A DNA stretch of 51,037 bases from an uncultured Allomuricauda sp. (GCF_937884665.1 NZ_CAKZYF010000206.1:1-51037), one strand, 5' to 3'; shown: positions 35,142 through 44,006, numbered from the stretch's first letter. Numbers and translations are program-made. The notes: generated by a model from the sequence alone, not told the origin.

Positions 35142-35176
35142 ACACCATTTTGCAACCAATCGTTGCAAAATGGTGC
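35142..35176. repeat. Strong intercistronic hairpin between atpE and atpF
   Basis: CACCATTTTGCAAC (35143-35156) and GTTGCAAAATGGTG (35162-35175) form a perfect 14-bp inverted repeat with a 5-nt loop. On the minus strand the right arm is followed by TTAAAATAAAATAAGG, not a T-run, so it is not a terminator. It lies directly after atpE, the subunit needed in most copies, so an RNA-stabilising or processing role is plausible. Confidence 0.75.
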
Positions 35177-35196
35177 GTTGTTGTTTTGCAGTTGGA

Positions 35197-35391
35197 TTAC
35201 TTTCCTAGGAAAAGTGCCCCGAATGCCAAACCTTCCAATAGTGCAGCAATAATAATCATCGCTGTTTGGATTTTACCAGTAGCTTCTGGCTGACGTGCAA
35301 TACCTTCCATGGCCTTACCACCGATATTACCCAATCCGATACCTGCGCCGATTACAATTAGGCCTGCACCTACTAAATTTGGAACTGTCAT
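35197..35391 (-). CDS. atpE: F0F1 ATP synthase subunit c
   Basis: 64 residues forming a hairpin of two helices. Helix 1 is GAGLIVIGAGIGLGNIGGKAMEG, the loop is ARQPEA and helix 2 is IIIAALLEGLAFGALF with the ion-carrying Glu53. The residues near Glu53 (L-E-G) do not show the Gln/Ser pattern of sodium-binding rings, so proton coupling is expected. The N-terminus is short, without a signal peptide. It is the ring subunit of F0. Confidence 0.96.
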   Translation of the reverse strand: MTVPNLVGAGLIVIGAGIGLGNIGGKAMEGIARQPEATGKIQTAMIIIAALLEGLAFGALFLGK

Positions 35392-35428
35392 AATAATCTA
35401 TTTCTAGTTAAACAAAATAAAATTCTCG

Positions 35429-36547
35429 TTAATGATGGTCGTGCTCTTCCACTGCCATTCCAATAAATAGAGCGGATAGCATCGTAAATATGTATGCCTG
35501 TAAGAACGCGACCAAAACTTCAATCAATGTTATAAAGAATGAAAGCACAAAGGACAACGCTGTTGCTCCCGTCGCTCCCATTTCCGCTTTCATGGTAACC
35601 ATAATGGCAATCAAACTCATTACTACAATATGTCCTGCGGAAATATTCGCAAACAAACGGACCAATAGGGAAAATGGTTTGATCAAAAATGCTCCTGCCA
35701 CTTCAATTATGGCGAGAACTGGACGAATCAAATAAGGTACGCCGGGCATCCATAACATATGTCCCCAATAGCCTTTGTTTCCTTTAAAGGTGTAAATAAT
35801 CAAAGTGAAAATGGCCAATGCAGCGGTTACCGCCAATTGACCGGTAACATTAAACCCCAGTGGGGTCAATCCCAATAAATTCAGAATCCATATAAAGAAG
35901 AACACGGTCAATAAATACCCGGTAAATTCCCGATATTTTTTCTCTCCGATATTCGGTCTGGCTATTTCATCCCTTACATAAAGTACTAAAGGTTCAAGTA
36001 CCCTTCCAAAACCTGTTGGAATTTGCTTCTTTTTGTATTGTCTTGCCAATCCTGCAAACCAAACGAACATTAAAAGCCCTACCACTAAAATTCCAAAAAC
36101 ACTTTTGGTAATGGAAAAATCCAATACTTTGTGTGCGTTGGTCGGATGATGGGATTCGTCAAAGGAAATAGCTTCCACACCTTCTTCCAACTCATAAATT
36201 TTACTGTGGAGTTTTACAAAGCGAGTGCCATTGGCCTCAACAATATGGTGCCCAGAGTCGTCATGATGGAATTTTGACGACATAAAGGTGGTCAGGCCTT
36301 TACTGGACCATACAATTACAGGAAGTGGAAATCCAACATGCTTTCGTTCTCCACTGCTATGTGTATATGAAAAGAGGTGGAAATCGTGTGCATCCTTAAT
36401 GTGGTGTACAATGTATTCTCCTACTTCATCTTTTGTGTCAACCGCTCCGTCATGACCTTCGTCACTTTTAGCAAATAACGATGCTTGAAGCAGGAAAATA
36501 AATAAGGTTGTCAGTACTAGGTTTGGCTTACGTAAAATCTTTGTCAT
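35429..36547 (-). CDS. atpB: F0F1 ATP synthase subunit a, with signal peptide and His-rich extension
   Basis: 372 residues, ~120 longer than the E. coli protein. A cleavable signal peptide (1-26, ending LFA) leads a soluble, His-rich segment (~27-140, 17 His) that should face the periplasm. The membrane part then has FGILVVGLLMFVWFAGLA, the GFNVTGQLAVTAALAIF helices and PFSLLVRLFANISAGHI with the essential Arg297. The extension is common in Bacteroidota. Its His content raises possible metal or proton buffering, which is speculation. Confidence 0.95.
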   Translation of the reverse strand: MTKILRKPNLVLTTLFIFLLQASLFAKSDEGHDGAVDTKDEVGEYIVHHIKDAHDFHLFSYTHSSGERKHVGFPLPVIVWSSKGLTTFMSSKFHHDDSGHHIVEANGTRFVKLHSKIYELEEGVEAISFDESHHPTNAHKVLDFSITKSVFGILVVGLLMFVWFAGLARQYKKKQIPTGFGRVLEPLVLYVRDEIARPNIGEKKYREFTGYLLTVFFFIWILNLLGLTPLGFNVTGQLAVTAALAIFTLIIYTFKGNKGYWGHMLWMPGVPYLIRPVLAIIEVAGAFLIKPFSLLVRLFANISAGHIVVMSLIAIMVTMKAEMGATGATALSFVLSFFITLIEVLVAFLQAYIFTMLSALFIGMAVEEHDHH

Positions 36548-36623
36548 TTTTTGCTAATTACCCCTCCTTAAAAATCTGCGCAAAGGTAATTAGTTATATA
36601 AGATTTTCCACCTTATTTTTTAA

Positions 36624-37013
36624 TTATTTCCTGTTGGTTTTATTCAGTAGTTGTGAAATGACAAAAACCTCCAATGCCAACCCTAAAAATAACGGAATCA
36701 ATAGCAGAAAAACCTCAATACTATCAAGGCTTTTATACGGTTGGAACAATTCTCGGAACACTGCTGCAAAGATGGCCAATTTTAGAAAAAAGGTGCCTAG
36801 ATAAATGAATCCTAACTGCTCTTTCCTTTTTTTATGCCGACTTAAACCCAAAAAAAGAGCACAAACCACAACAGAAAAAATCAGATGGAACATATAATGG
36901 TCCAGTAAAGCAAGATTTGAAAATTGCGCTTCGGCTACTACGGTAAGACTCAAAAAATAGGCTATTGCAAAGCAAAAAACGATGCCCAAACTAAATATGA
37001 AACCTCTTCTCAA
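36624..37013 (-). CDS. DUF6168-type membrane protein of the atp operon
   Basis: 129 residues with four hydrophobic helices (FIFSLGIVFCFAIAYFLSL, YMFHLIFSVVVCALFLGL, LGFIYLGTFFLKLAIFAAVF, FLLLIPLFLGLALEVFVIS). It lies where AtpI-like proteins stand in other operons, between atpZ and atpB, and resembles DUF6168. The only start is TTG at 37013, just after the atpZ stop. A role in F0 assembly or ion supply is inferred only from position. Confidence 0.75.
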   Translation of the reverse strand: MRRGFIFSLGIVFCFAIAYFLSLTVVAEAQFSNLALLDHYMFHLIFSVVVCALFLGLSRHKKRKEQLGFIYLGTFFLKLAIFAAVFRELFQPYKSLDSIEVFLLLIPLFLGLALEVFVISQLLNKTNRK

Positions 37014-37017
37014 GTGG

Positions 37018-37248
37018 TTATTTGTTGAGTTGTGTTACTTGTCTTATCATGGCATACATAGCTAATGCTATGGCCAGCAAGGTAAACAAAGTTTCGGCGA
37101 AATCGGTAGTGTATTCGGTATCTATCCATTTCCCGAATAGATTCCCCAAGTAGATGGTCAATCCCATTTGAAGGGCCATGCCGGATAGCCTGGCCCCTTT
37201 TCTTAAAAACTCTTTATCGTCTTTTTTAGGAGACTTTTGCGGGTTCAT
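37018..37248 (-). CDS. AtpZ/AtpI-family protein
   Basis: 76 residues from ATG 37248 (MNPQKSPKKDDKEFLRKG); the longer ORF start at 37380 is a reading through bactofilin and is rejected. Two helices (MALQMGLTIYLGNLFGKWID with the typical G..LG...D, and TLFTLLAIALAMYAMIRQV) match AtpZ-like proteins associated with F0 assembly or Mg2+/Ca2+ supply. It overlaps the bactofilin 3' end by 23 bp. Confidence 0.85.
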   Translation of the reverse strand: MNPQKSPKKDDKEFLRKGARLSGMALQMGLTIYLGNLFGKWIDTEYTTDFAETLFTLLAIALAMYAMIRQVTQLNK

Positions 37249-37675
37249 TAGCCTTGGTAGACTGCAATTTACTTGTGGTAGCAGTCGAAGTGGAGACGGG
37301 GGTTGAAGCAATAGCTCCTTTACCCATGGTACAAGACGCATTGAAAGTAGCTCCAGGTTCCACGGCCAGTTTGGAAACACTTACATTGCCCTCGATAATT
37401 GCGGAGGCTTTCAAAGAGAGTAAGTCACTCACGTTCAGTTCACCATTGAACTTTCCCTCAATATCTGCATTCACGCATTCCACCTTTCCATTGATATAGC
37501 CATCTTTTCCAATGACCACTTTTCCTGAGGTTTTTACATTGCCCTCCAATTTGCCGTCGATTCTAAAATCGGCTTCGGAGGTAATATCACCTTTAATTTT
37601 TGTGTTCTTTTCTATCCTGTTGGGTTGTCCGCCAAATTCTGTCATAGGTCTGGGTTTTTTGTTGTCTGAAAACAT
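37226..37675 (-). CDS. Bactofilin (polymer-forming cytoskeletal protein)
   Basis: 149 residues. The central ~90 residues are the DUF583 beta-helix of repeats (IKGDITSEADFRIDGKLEGNVKTSGKVVIGKDGYINGKVECVNADIEGKFNGELNVSDLLSL), with flexible ends. Bactofilins polymerise without nucleotides and scaffold cell-wall or membrane complexes. Its place between the T9SS-linked sprE and the ATP synthase genes is conserved in flavobacteria; the functional link is unknown. Confidence 0.92.
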   Translation of the reverse strand: MFSDNKKPRPMTEFGGQPNRIEKNTKIKGDITSEADFRIDGKLEGNVKTSGKVVIGKDGYINGKVECVNADIEGKFNGELNVSDLLSLKASAIIEGNVSVSKLAVEPGATFNASCTMGKGAIASTPVSTSTATTSKLQSTKANEPAKVS

Positions 37676-37687
37676 AGTGTTCTTCGA

Positions 37688-40237
37688 TTATGGGGTTAAC
37701 ATTTGTTCTTTGTACGATTCTAAATTTTTGTGGATTTGGATGACTTTGTAATTATCAGATAAAACTACAAAATTCTCATCTTTGATCAGGTAGTCCTTAT
37801 TCTTTTTTATAAGCTCGGTAAAACCTAATGCAAACTCTTGTGATCGAAAGCCATGTACCACCACAAATTGATGCTCAAGATCATAAATATCTTTAGAGAT
37901 TATGTTTTTGTAATTCAGGTCCTTTATCACTTCCTCCAATCGCTCTTTTAGGGCTAACGCTTTTTCATTGTCCCTTATTTTATAAAGGAACAAAACTTTC
38001 CAATTTCGGGCCACGGTAGAACCAATTTCCTTGGAAAATTCTTGACTCGCCATCTTCGGAAGCTGGTCCTTTACCATCTGCTCTGCTCTTTTTCCTTCCA
38101 AATTATTGGGGTAGGTAAGTGCTACATAGTTTAGGGCCTCTTTAAAGGGTTCAAATCCTTGCAATCTTCCTATAGCATTTGCCTTGAGCATCTCGAACTT
38201 GGGAACTATTTGGTCCCCGGTGAAACGGTCAATATATTCCTGACTTTTTGTAATTACCAGCAAGAACTCCTGCTTTTGATAGGATTTGAAAAGCTGTGAA
38301 TACAGTGCATCGGGGCTGTCTGTGTCTCCTTGCAGAACCGCTTGTGGGTTCAGTAATATTTCCGCATATCGCGTTCCCGCATGGTTGGATATGATGTTTT
38401 GCTTCATGGAGTCTGCCAACGGACTCTCGGTTTCCTCATAAATCTTGTACAAGTTGTATTTTGAAGGCAAAATCAATCGTTCTTCGGGATCGGACCTTAG
38501 AACACGTTCCAACTTCCCTGCCGCAAGAAGGTTCTCCTTAAACTTTTCCTTGTAAATAAGGCCCAATTGGTAATTGGCAAAGTTCTGCTCTTTTTGGAGA
38601 CTATCGATTACCGTTACATCCTCAGGAATTTGGGAAAGATAGTATTCCAAGTCATATTTTTTGTCTTGGGACAAATCCTCGGGAGATTCCCCGGTGGCCA
38701 AAACATCTTCCCCGGTGGCCTCTGAGGGCAAGGTCTTGGTTTTGTTGCTCCAACGCCAGTCATCCTCCAAGATCCGATTTCCCCAGCGGGTATTGAAATC
38801 ATTCTTTCCGTATCCCAGACTGGTAATGTTGTAAAAATAGAATTTTCCCTTGTTTTCTTTTCCTCCTTTTGATTCTCCAAAAGCAGCAAAACCGGCGGTG
38901 GTTCGTCGTAGTTCTTTTTCAGCAGCGGCTTCTTCTTTTCGCTTTAATTCGGCAATGTAGTTCTCAAAATAAGACTTGCGCTCTGCTTCAGGCATCTTGT
39001 AAAGGGTGATCACGCTATCTGCGTACTGGGCAATATCTTCGTATTTTATGACATCTTCCAGATTGTCCAATTTCTTTTTGATACTGCGATATTTTCGTGT
39101 CTTCTCTTCTAAGTTGGTCAACGTACTATCGTAGTAAGCTCCTGCGGTTTTGTACTCATTTTCATCAAAGTGGTAGTCCGCCAAGCTTTGATAATTCAAT
39201 GAACTTAGTTTTCGGTCTCCTTGATTCACTTTCAAAGATTTGTTGTAGTACGCCAGAGCTAAACTATCCGAACCTGTGGCCAGATGGAATTGGGCCACTT
39301 CCCTATAAATTTTATCAAGGAACGGACGATTCTCGCGGTCTTCTTCCAAATCGGTCAAATACTCCAATACTTCCTCGTAATTGCTTTCTTTGATATCAGT
39401 ATTCTGAATTTTTTTAAGATGGGCATTTATCATGTAAACCCGGGGCGATTTTCTGTTTAAATCGATGATTTTATCGAACGCATAATTGGCACTGTCTTTA
39501 TGCCCTAACATATTGAACAGTTGCCCTATTATAAAAAGATATCTACCACGCTCATCATTTTTTCGTGTATAGGCTTGGGCAATCTTCAATTTTTGGATAG
39601 CGGTATCTGCGGCTTTTAAGTTGATGTAGCATTGTGCTAAAACTGCATTGGCATCGGCATACTCCTGGTCTTTTAGGTCTTCAAACTTAAAAAGGCGTTT
39701 CAAGTTTTTAATCGCCAACTCTGGATTGTCCAATCGCATATGGGTCTTTTCCCTCCATATTGTGGCCTCATTCAGATTATTGCTCTCCGTGTATTTCCTT
39801 AGAACATAGTTGAAGGATTCCAAGGCAGGTATATAGCGTTGGTCAAAATATCTCGCTTTGCCCAACAATAAAAAAGCTTCATCAATCTGGGGGTTTCGTT
39901 CCTCATCTTTAATGTCCATACTATGCTTCTGAATAGCTTTGGTGGCTTTTTCTTCCGCAATGACAAAGTTGGGGTTGTTATCTTCTGAGTCCAGTTTTAC
40001 TTCGTCCGTGACTTCCAGACGTTCCACAGGCAAAATTTCCCAATAATCGTCACGATAATTGGAATTGAGCTCTTCACGACCCACATCAAACGCCAAATCA
40101 CCATTGTACAAGGTGTTGTACTTGGTGTTCAATGCATGCCAATTCCGGTTGATGAACTTATCTTTTTTGACCGAACAAGAGTTCAGCAGCGCCCCAACCA
40201 ATATTAATGCCCAAAGAGTTTTTTGAAAACGGTTCAA
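37688..40237 (-). CDS. sprE: SprE/PorW-type TPR lipoprotein of the type IX secretion system
   Basis: 849 residues. Lipoprotein signal MNRFQKTLWALILVGALLNSC (Cys21) is followed by NRNWHALNTKYNTLYNGDLAF, the typical SprE/PorW opening. TPR units fill ~120-400 (AFLLLGKARYFDQRYIPALESFNYVL and others) and the C-terminal third is helical. SprE is needed for gliding and T9SS export in F. johnsoniae; PorW is the Porphyromonas equivalent. The start is TTG at 40237, with no in-frame ATG before the signal peptide. Neighbouring bactofilin and atp genes reflect the F. johnsoniae order as I recall it. Confidence 0.85.
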   Translation of the reverse strand: MNRFQKTLWALILVGALLNSCSVKKDKFINRNWHALNTKYNTLYNGDLAFDVGREELNSNYRDDYWEILPVERLEVTDEVKLDSEDNNPNFVIAEEKATKAIQKHSMDIKDEERNPQIDEAFLLLGKARYFDQRYIPALESFNYVLRKYTESNNLNEATIWREKTHMRLDNPELAIKNLKRLFKFEDLKDQEYADANAVLAQCYINLKAADTAIQKLKIAQAYTRKNDERGRYLFIIGQLFNMLGHKDSANYAFDKIIDLNRKSPRVYMINAHLKKIQNTDIKESNYEEVLEYLTDLEEDRENRPFLDKIYREVAQFHLATGSDSLALAYYNKSLKVNQGDRKLSSLNYQSLADYHFDENEYKTAGAYYDSTLTNLEEKTRKYRSIKKKLDNLEDVIKYEDIAQYADSVITLYKMPEAERKSYFENYIAELKRKEEAAAEKELRRTTAGFAAFGESKGGKENKGKFYFYNITSLGYGKNDFNTRWGNRILEDDWRWSNKTKTLPSEATGEDVLATGESPEDLSQDKKYDLEYYLSQIPEDVTVIDSLQKEQNFANYQLGLIYKEKFKENLLAAGKLERVLRSDPEERLILPSKYNLYKIYEETESPLADSMKQNIISNHAGTRYAEILLNPQAVLQGDTDSPDALYSQLFKSYQKQEFLLVITKSQEYIDRFTGDQIVPKFEMLKANAIGRLQGFEPFKEALNYVALTYPNNLEGKRAEQMVKDQLPKMASQEFSKEIGSTVARNWKVLFLYKIRDNEKALALKERLEEVIKDLNYKNIISKDIYDLEHQFVVVHGFRSQEFALGFTELIKKNKDYLIKDENFVVLSDNYKVIQIHKNLESYKEQMLTP

Positions 40238-40332
40238 AACAATCTGTAATCGTATCTAAACTTAACTCATAAAAGGTAAGATTATTATAAGGTTTATCGA
40301 TAAAATGCCGAATTCTTTTTCGTGATTGAACC

Positions 40333-40512
40333 ATGGCACTTCACCCAGCCCAAGGTCTTTTATATTTTGGACTTACCCAATCGTATTTATTTTTACAGGC
40401 TACTGCTGAAAGACCAATCTATATTTTAAAGACCGCCCAAGAAACTTTTAAAATTCTGTCCAATGAAAACCAATGGAATCGTCATTATAGAAAATCAAAA
40501 TTTGATAGATGA
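40333..40512 (+). CDS. Possible 59-residue ORF upstream of DUF2461
   Basis: ATG 40333 opens 59 codons ending in TGA that overlaps the next start as ATGA (40509-40512), a sign of translational coupling. The product begins MALHPAQGLLYFGLTQSY and is mixed hydrophobic then basic. No family was recognised, and chance cannot be excluded. It occupies most of the otherwise empty 271-bp gap after sprE. Confidence 0.3.
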   Translation: MALHPAQGLLYFGLTQSYLFLQATAERPIYILKTAQETFKILSNENQWNRHYRKSKFDR

Positions 40513-41192
40513 TTCCAAAAGCGTACAGTACTTTTTTTAAAGAACTGAAACAGAATAACCACAAAGAATGGTTCCATGCCAACAAAATACGGTATGAGAA
40601 TGACGTTAAAATACCCTTCTTAAATCTCTTAAATGCAGTAATTCCCAAATTAATGGAATGGGAACGCAAAATTGATGGAGATGTCAAAAAAGCATTATTC
40701 CGAATCCATCGGGACATCCGATTTGCTAAGGACAAATCGCCTTATCATACCATTATGAAGGCTGGATTTTCCCCAAATGGGAAAAAGTCAAAACTTCCTG
40801 GCTACTATTTGGGCATTGATGCGGAGAGTGTTCATGTTGGTGGTGACCTATTCGGAGTCGGAACCTCTGAACTTAGGAAATTGCGCTACGCCATTGCGGA
40901 AAATCCAGATACTTTTTTAAAAATAATCAACGATGCCAGGTTCCTTCAAAAATTTGGACCCCTAAAAGGGGAAAAGGCAAAAAGATTGGACAAGGAATTG
41001 ATGGCGGCCGCCGAAAAAACCGACGTGATATTCAACAGGCAATTTTACGCCATGGCAACCTTTCCTTTGGCTAAGTTTTACGATTCAGAAGCTTTGGTCG
41101 ATGACGTTTTAGGTTACTTCGCCACCATTCAGCCGTTGAATGCCTATTTGAACAATGGATTAACCTCGTTAAATTTATTTAGTAATCTTTAA
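40509..41192 (+). CDS. DUF2461 domain-containing protein
   Basis: 227 residues. The family motif ALFRIHRDIRFAKDKSPYHTIMKAGFSP is near residue 60-90; GYYLGIDAESVHVGGDLFG follows and FPLAKFYDSEAL is close to the end. N-terminal FFKELKQNNHKEWFHANKIRYE is also conserved. DUF2461 proteins are soluble and of unknown function, found in bacteria and fungi. It is followed by the SnoaL-like gene after 10 bp and both probably share a transcript. Confidence 0.92.
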   Translation: MIPKAYSTFFKELKQNNHKEWFHANKIRYENDVKIPFLNLLNAVIPKLMEWERKIDGDVKKALFRIHRDIRFAKDKSPYHTIMKAGFSPNGKKSKLPGYYLGIDAESVHVGGDLFGVGTSELRKLRYAIAENPDTFLKIINDARFLQKFGPLKGEKAKRLDKELMAAAEKTDVIFNRQFYAMATFPLAKFYDSEALVDDVLGYFATIQPLNAYLNNGLTSLNLFSNL

Positions 41193-41202
41193 ACACAAGC
41201 AT

Positions 41203-41574
41203 ATGACAACACAAGAAGTCGCGAATCAATTGGTAACGTACTGCAAAGAGGGCAAATACCCAGAAGCTTATGGGCTTTATGCACAAGATGCGGTTAGCGT
41301 GGAAATGCCGGGAGTACCGAATGAGGTGACCCACGGTTTGGAAAACATCCTAAAGGGATTTGAGAACTGGGCCAGCACGATTGAAGAAACCCACGGAGGT
41401 TCTGTGGGAGAACCGGTAGTTGCTGGGAACCACTTTACGGTTCCAATGATGAGCGACGTCACTTTTAAAGGAATGGGCCGTTGCGTCATGGAGGAGCTTT
41501 GCGTATATGAAGTGGAAGATGGAAAAATAAAGAAGGCTTCCTTCTTTTATGATCCCAAAGTATTTGCTGGATAA
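41203..41574 (+). CDS. SnoaL-like / NTF2-fold protein
   Basis: 123 residues of the NTF2-like cone fold: TTQEVANQLVTYCKEGKYPEAYGLYAQDAVSVEMPG gives the first helices and strand, then HGLENILKGFENW, FTVPMMSDVTF and a final ELCVYEVEDGKIKKASFFYD. Members are isomerases, hydrolases or binding proteins with no conserved catalytic set; the role here cannot be assigned. Confidence 0.85.
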   Translation: MTTQEVANQLVTYCKEGKYPEAYGLYAQDAVSVEMPGVPNEVTHGLENILKGFENWASTIEETHGGSVGEPVVAGNHFTVPMMSDVTFKGMGRCVMEELCVYEVEDGKIKKASFFYDPKVFAG

Positions 41575-41577
41575 TGC

Positions 41578-41617
41578 AAAGACTGTCACTTTGAGCGCAA
41601 ACCGTGGAGCAAAGCTA
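41578..41617. repeat. Second dispersed-repeat-like element
   Basis: GACTGTCACTTTGAGCGC (41581-41598) and the following AAACCGTGGAG resemble the core at 32341-32386 (GTCA..CTGAGCGC). It lies in a 116-bp gap between the SnoaL-like gene and the convergent ABC gene. The match is partial and is called by eye. Confidence 0.4.
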
Positions 41618-41690
41618 TTGGTATGGACCCAGTTGGGAAGTCTTTACAGGTGCACGTCTTAATTGGGTCTTGACCGTGCTTGATCATAAA

Positions 41691-42386
41691 TTACCCTCCG
41701 AAGAAAGTCTCCAGTTCTTTGAGCGTTTCAGTTGAGGTGGCAATGTCTTTTACCACTTCCCCTTTGTTCAAAACAACGATTCGTTCGCACACCTCGGTAA
41801 CATGAATAAGGTCATGGCTCGATACAAGTACCGTAATATCCTCATGAGCGGCCAAATCTTTGATAATGCCCTTTAAACGTATTTGCGTGGTAGGGTCCAG
41901 ATTGGCAAAGGGCTCATCTAAAATGACCACTTCCGGATTTCCTATAAATGATGCAACGATACCGGCCTTTTTCTGGTTGCCTTTGGACAGGTCCCTGAGA
42001 TACTTTTTTTGCCCGAGGATTTCGCCATGGAAAAAATCCTTGAACTCATCCAAAAGAGCATCCACATCAGCTTTGTTCCTTCCCCGCAAGTCACCGATAA
42101 AGTAAAAATATTCTTCCGGAGTAAGGTACCCAATCAAAAAAGACTCATCGATAAAGGAAGAGGTGAAGGGTTTCCAATCTTCACTTGCATTTACTTGGAT
42201 ATCGTGGTTTAGGATTTTACCTGATGTGGGCTGTATCAAATCAAGCAAAAGACTAAAAAAAGTGGTCTTTCCTGCACCATTGTTTCCAACAAGGCCAAAA
42301 CTTTGGCCTTTCGGGATTTCCAGATGGTCAATGTTCAATACTTGTTGGGAGCCATATTTTTTTGTGAGGTTATCCGCGGTAATCAT
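41691..42386 (-). CDS. ABC transporter ATP-binding protein
   Basis: 231 residues. Walker A GNNGAGKTT (about 34-42), signature LSKGNQKKAG (a variant of LSGGQ), Walker B VVILDEPFANLD and H-loop SSHD are all present. DUF5687 lies 29 bp upstream in the same direction and is the membrane partner. Export or insertion of a lipid or polymer is plausible, but no substrate is indicated. Confidence 0.93.
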   Translation of the reverse strand: MITADNLTKKYGSQQVLNIDHLEIPKGQSFGLVGNNGAGKTTFFSLLLDLIQPTSGKILNHDIQVNASEDWKPFTSSFIDESFLIGYLTPEEYFYFIGDLRGRNKADVDALLDEFKDFFHGEILGQKKYLRDLSKGNQKKAGIVASFIGNPEVVILDEPFANLDPTTQIRLKGIIKDLAAHEDITVLVSSHDLIHVTEVCERIVVLNKGEVVKDIATSTETLKELETFFGG

Positions 42387-42415
42387 CTTCGTTCAGTTGT
42401 TTGGTGTTATTTGAA

Positions 42416-43885
42416 TTAGCTATTTTTTTCTTTGAATCCGGCAATCATGCCATATTTCTTGTTTCGGTATTGTTCCGTGATATGATCCAAAAGCTTGTTC
42501 TTCAGCATAAATCCCACGATGCCCATAATGGATAGGACGGCAACGCCCACTTCCACAGAGAAAATGTAATAGAAAATTGTAAAAATAAGTATGGGCGCTC
42601 CCAAGACGGGCAACATGATCAAAAATTGGGTGCCGCTCGTGCCTTGCATGTTCCCGAAGGGGCTTTTATCCAATTCAATACGCTTTTTGTTAAATGAGCC
42701 GAAATACAAAATCACCGGAATATTTACGCCAAGATTGTACAGGGCACTTCCAAAATTGATGGCCAGTGCCTCCCAACCAAAGTATACATAAGGAATCGTC
42801 AATAAGAACATTATCACAACACTTACTGAAATTAGGCCCGCTTTGGAATCCAAATACTTGCGCAGTGGGATATTCTGTGACATCATCATGCTGTAGTAGG
42901 CGCTATCCCAAGCTGGAATAAACTGTCCGAAGTTTGCCAAAAAAATACCTGTCATAAAAATGCCCAAAAAAGCAAACATGGGCATGGCGTTGGCATATAT
43001 TTCCTGGGTATAGAAAATAAGACCGTAAAAAACGAACAATAATGAAATAAACACCTGTGCCTTGGTTCGTTTATTGCGCCAAATCAATTTTAAATCAAGC
43101 TGCAAAAAAGGGGCAATGTCCCCAAACCTTCGGGTCCAGGCCAAATCAGAAGACTTGGCTTCCTGTTTTTTGGCCTTTAGGGAATCATCCAAGAAAAGTC
43201 GGTTTCGGAGAAATTTATAATTCAGCCCATAAACAAAGATTGCTGATCCTAGCGGAGCCAAAAAAGCAACAGGATACGCATAGAGTGCATGAAAAATTGG
43301 TCCAAAAAAGGCTTTTATGGGTGCGATTTGAAAATAATCCAACCCATAAAACAAAAGAATCAATCCAATAATGACGAATAGAGCTTTGTCACTTTTGTTT
43401 ACAATAAAATTGACATAATTGACACAGAGCACAATCGCGAAAATAGAAACCAACCACAGTAATACATTTAAAAAAGGATACCCCTTGAACAACAGCACCA
43501 CGCCAAAAGGGAGAAAGAAAAAAATCGCGAAAAAATTATACATGGACGCGCCAGACCTTCCCAAAATATAGTGGGTTATAGTACTTTTCTTAATGGGGAG
43601 AATCAAAAAGGGTTTGATATCCATGACCGGGAGCTTCTGAAGGAAATACCGAAAAAACATTTCAATCAACACCCAGTATATCAGATATTGACTAAGTGTC
43701 CAAATGGGACTTTGGTCCGGGTTCAACTTCTTAAGGATAAAATAAATACCGGCACCGGTCAGGACCAGGGCGGCCAACATATAAACCGCGAAAAATATCA
43801 TGAGGATTTTCAGGGCAATCCCTTTACCAAAAGAGGAAGACCGAAAAAAGGATTTCCACTGAAGTCGAAAAAAGTGTCTGAACAT
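42416..43885 (-). CDS. DUF5687 membrane protein, ABC permease partner
   Basis: 489 residues with about 10-12 hydrophobic helices. The N-terminal FFRLQWKSFFRSSSFGKGIALKILMIFFAVY, a mid-protein LQLDLKLIWRNKRTKAQVFISLLF and the C-terminal KYGMIAGFKEK are typical of DUF5687. In Bacteroidota this family almost always pairs with an ABC ATPase, as here. Substrate unknown. Confidence 0.88.
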   Translation of the reverse strand: MFRHFFRLQWKSFFRSSSFGKGIALKILMIFFAVYMLAALVLTGAGIYFILKKLNPDQSPIWTLSQYLIYWVLIEMFFRYFLQKLPVMDIKPFLILPIKKSTITHYILGRSGASMYNFFAIFFFLPFGVVLLFKGYPFLNVLLWLVSIFAIVLCVNYVNFIVNKSDKALFVIIGLILLFYGLDYFQIAPIKAFFGPIFHALYAYPVAFLAPLGSAIFVYGLNYKFLRNRLFLDDSLKAKKQEAKSSDLAWTRRFGDIAPFLQLDLKLIWRNKRTKAQVFISLLFVFYGLIFYTQEIYANAMPMFAFLGIFMTGIFLANFGQFIPAWDSAYYSMMMSQNIPLRKYLDSKAGLISVSVVIMFLLTIPYVYFGWEALAINFGSALYNLGVNIPVILYFGSFNKKRIELDKSPFGNMQGTSGTQFLIMLPVLGAPILIFTIFYYIFSVEVGVAVLSIMGIVGFMLKNKLLDHITEQYRNKKYGMIAGFKEKNS

Positions 43886-44006
43886 CGGTTGGCAATTTTC
43901 ACCAAGTTAGTCATGAAAATTGAAGTTTTGTTACAAAGCGCTACAATTTTATAAAATCTGGGAATTCTCCAAGGACTTATCCTTAGTTTTACAAAAAATT
44001 GTTTTG

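Noticed and set aside
37249..37380. N-terminal extension of the AtpZ-like gene
   Set aside because: The added residues are a reading of bactofilin DNA in another frame; MNPQKSPKK is a natural start.
43920..44006. Longer N-terminus for the PaaE-like reductase
   Set aside because: The extra 29 residues (MKFCYKALQFYKIW and following) have no family similarity and the ATG at 44007 gives the normal FAD-domain start.
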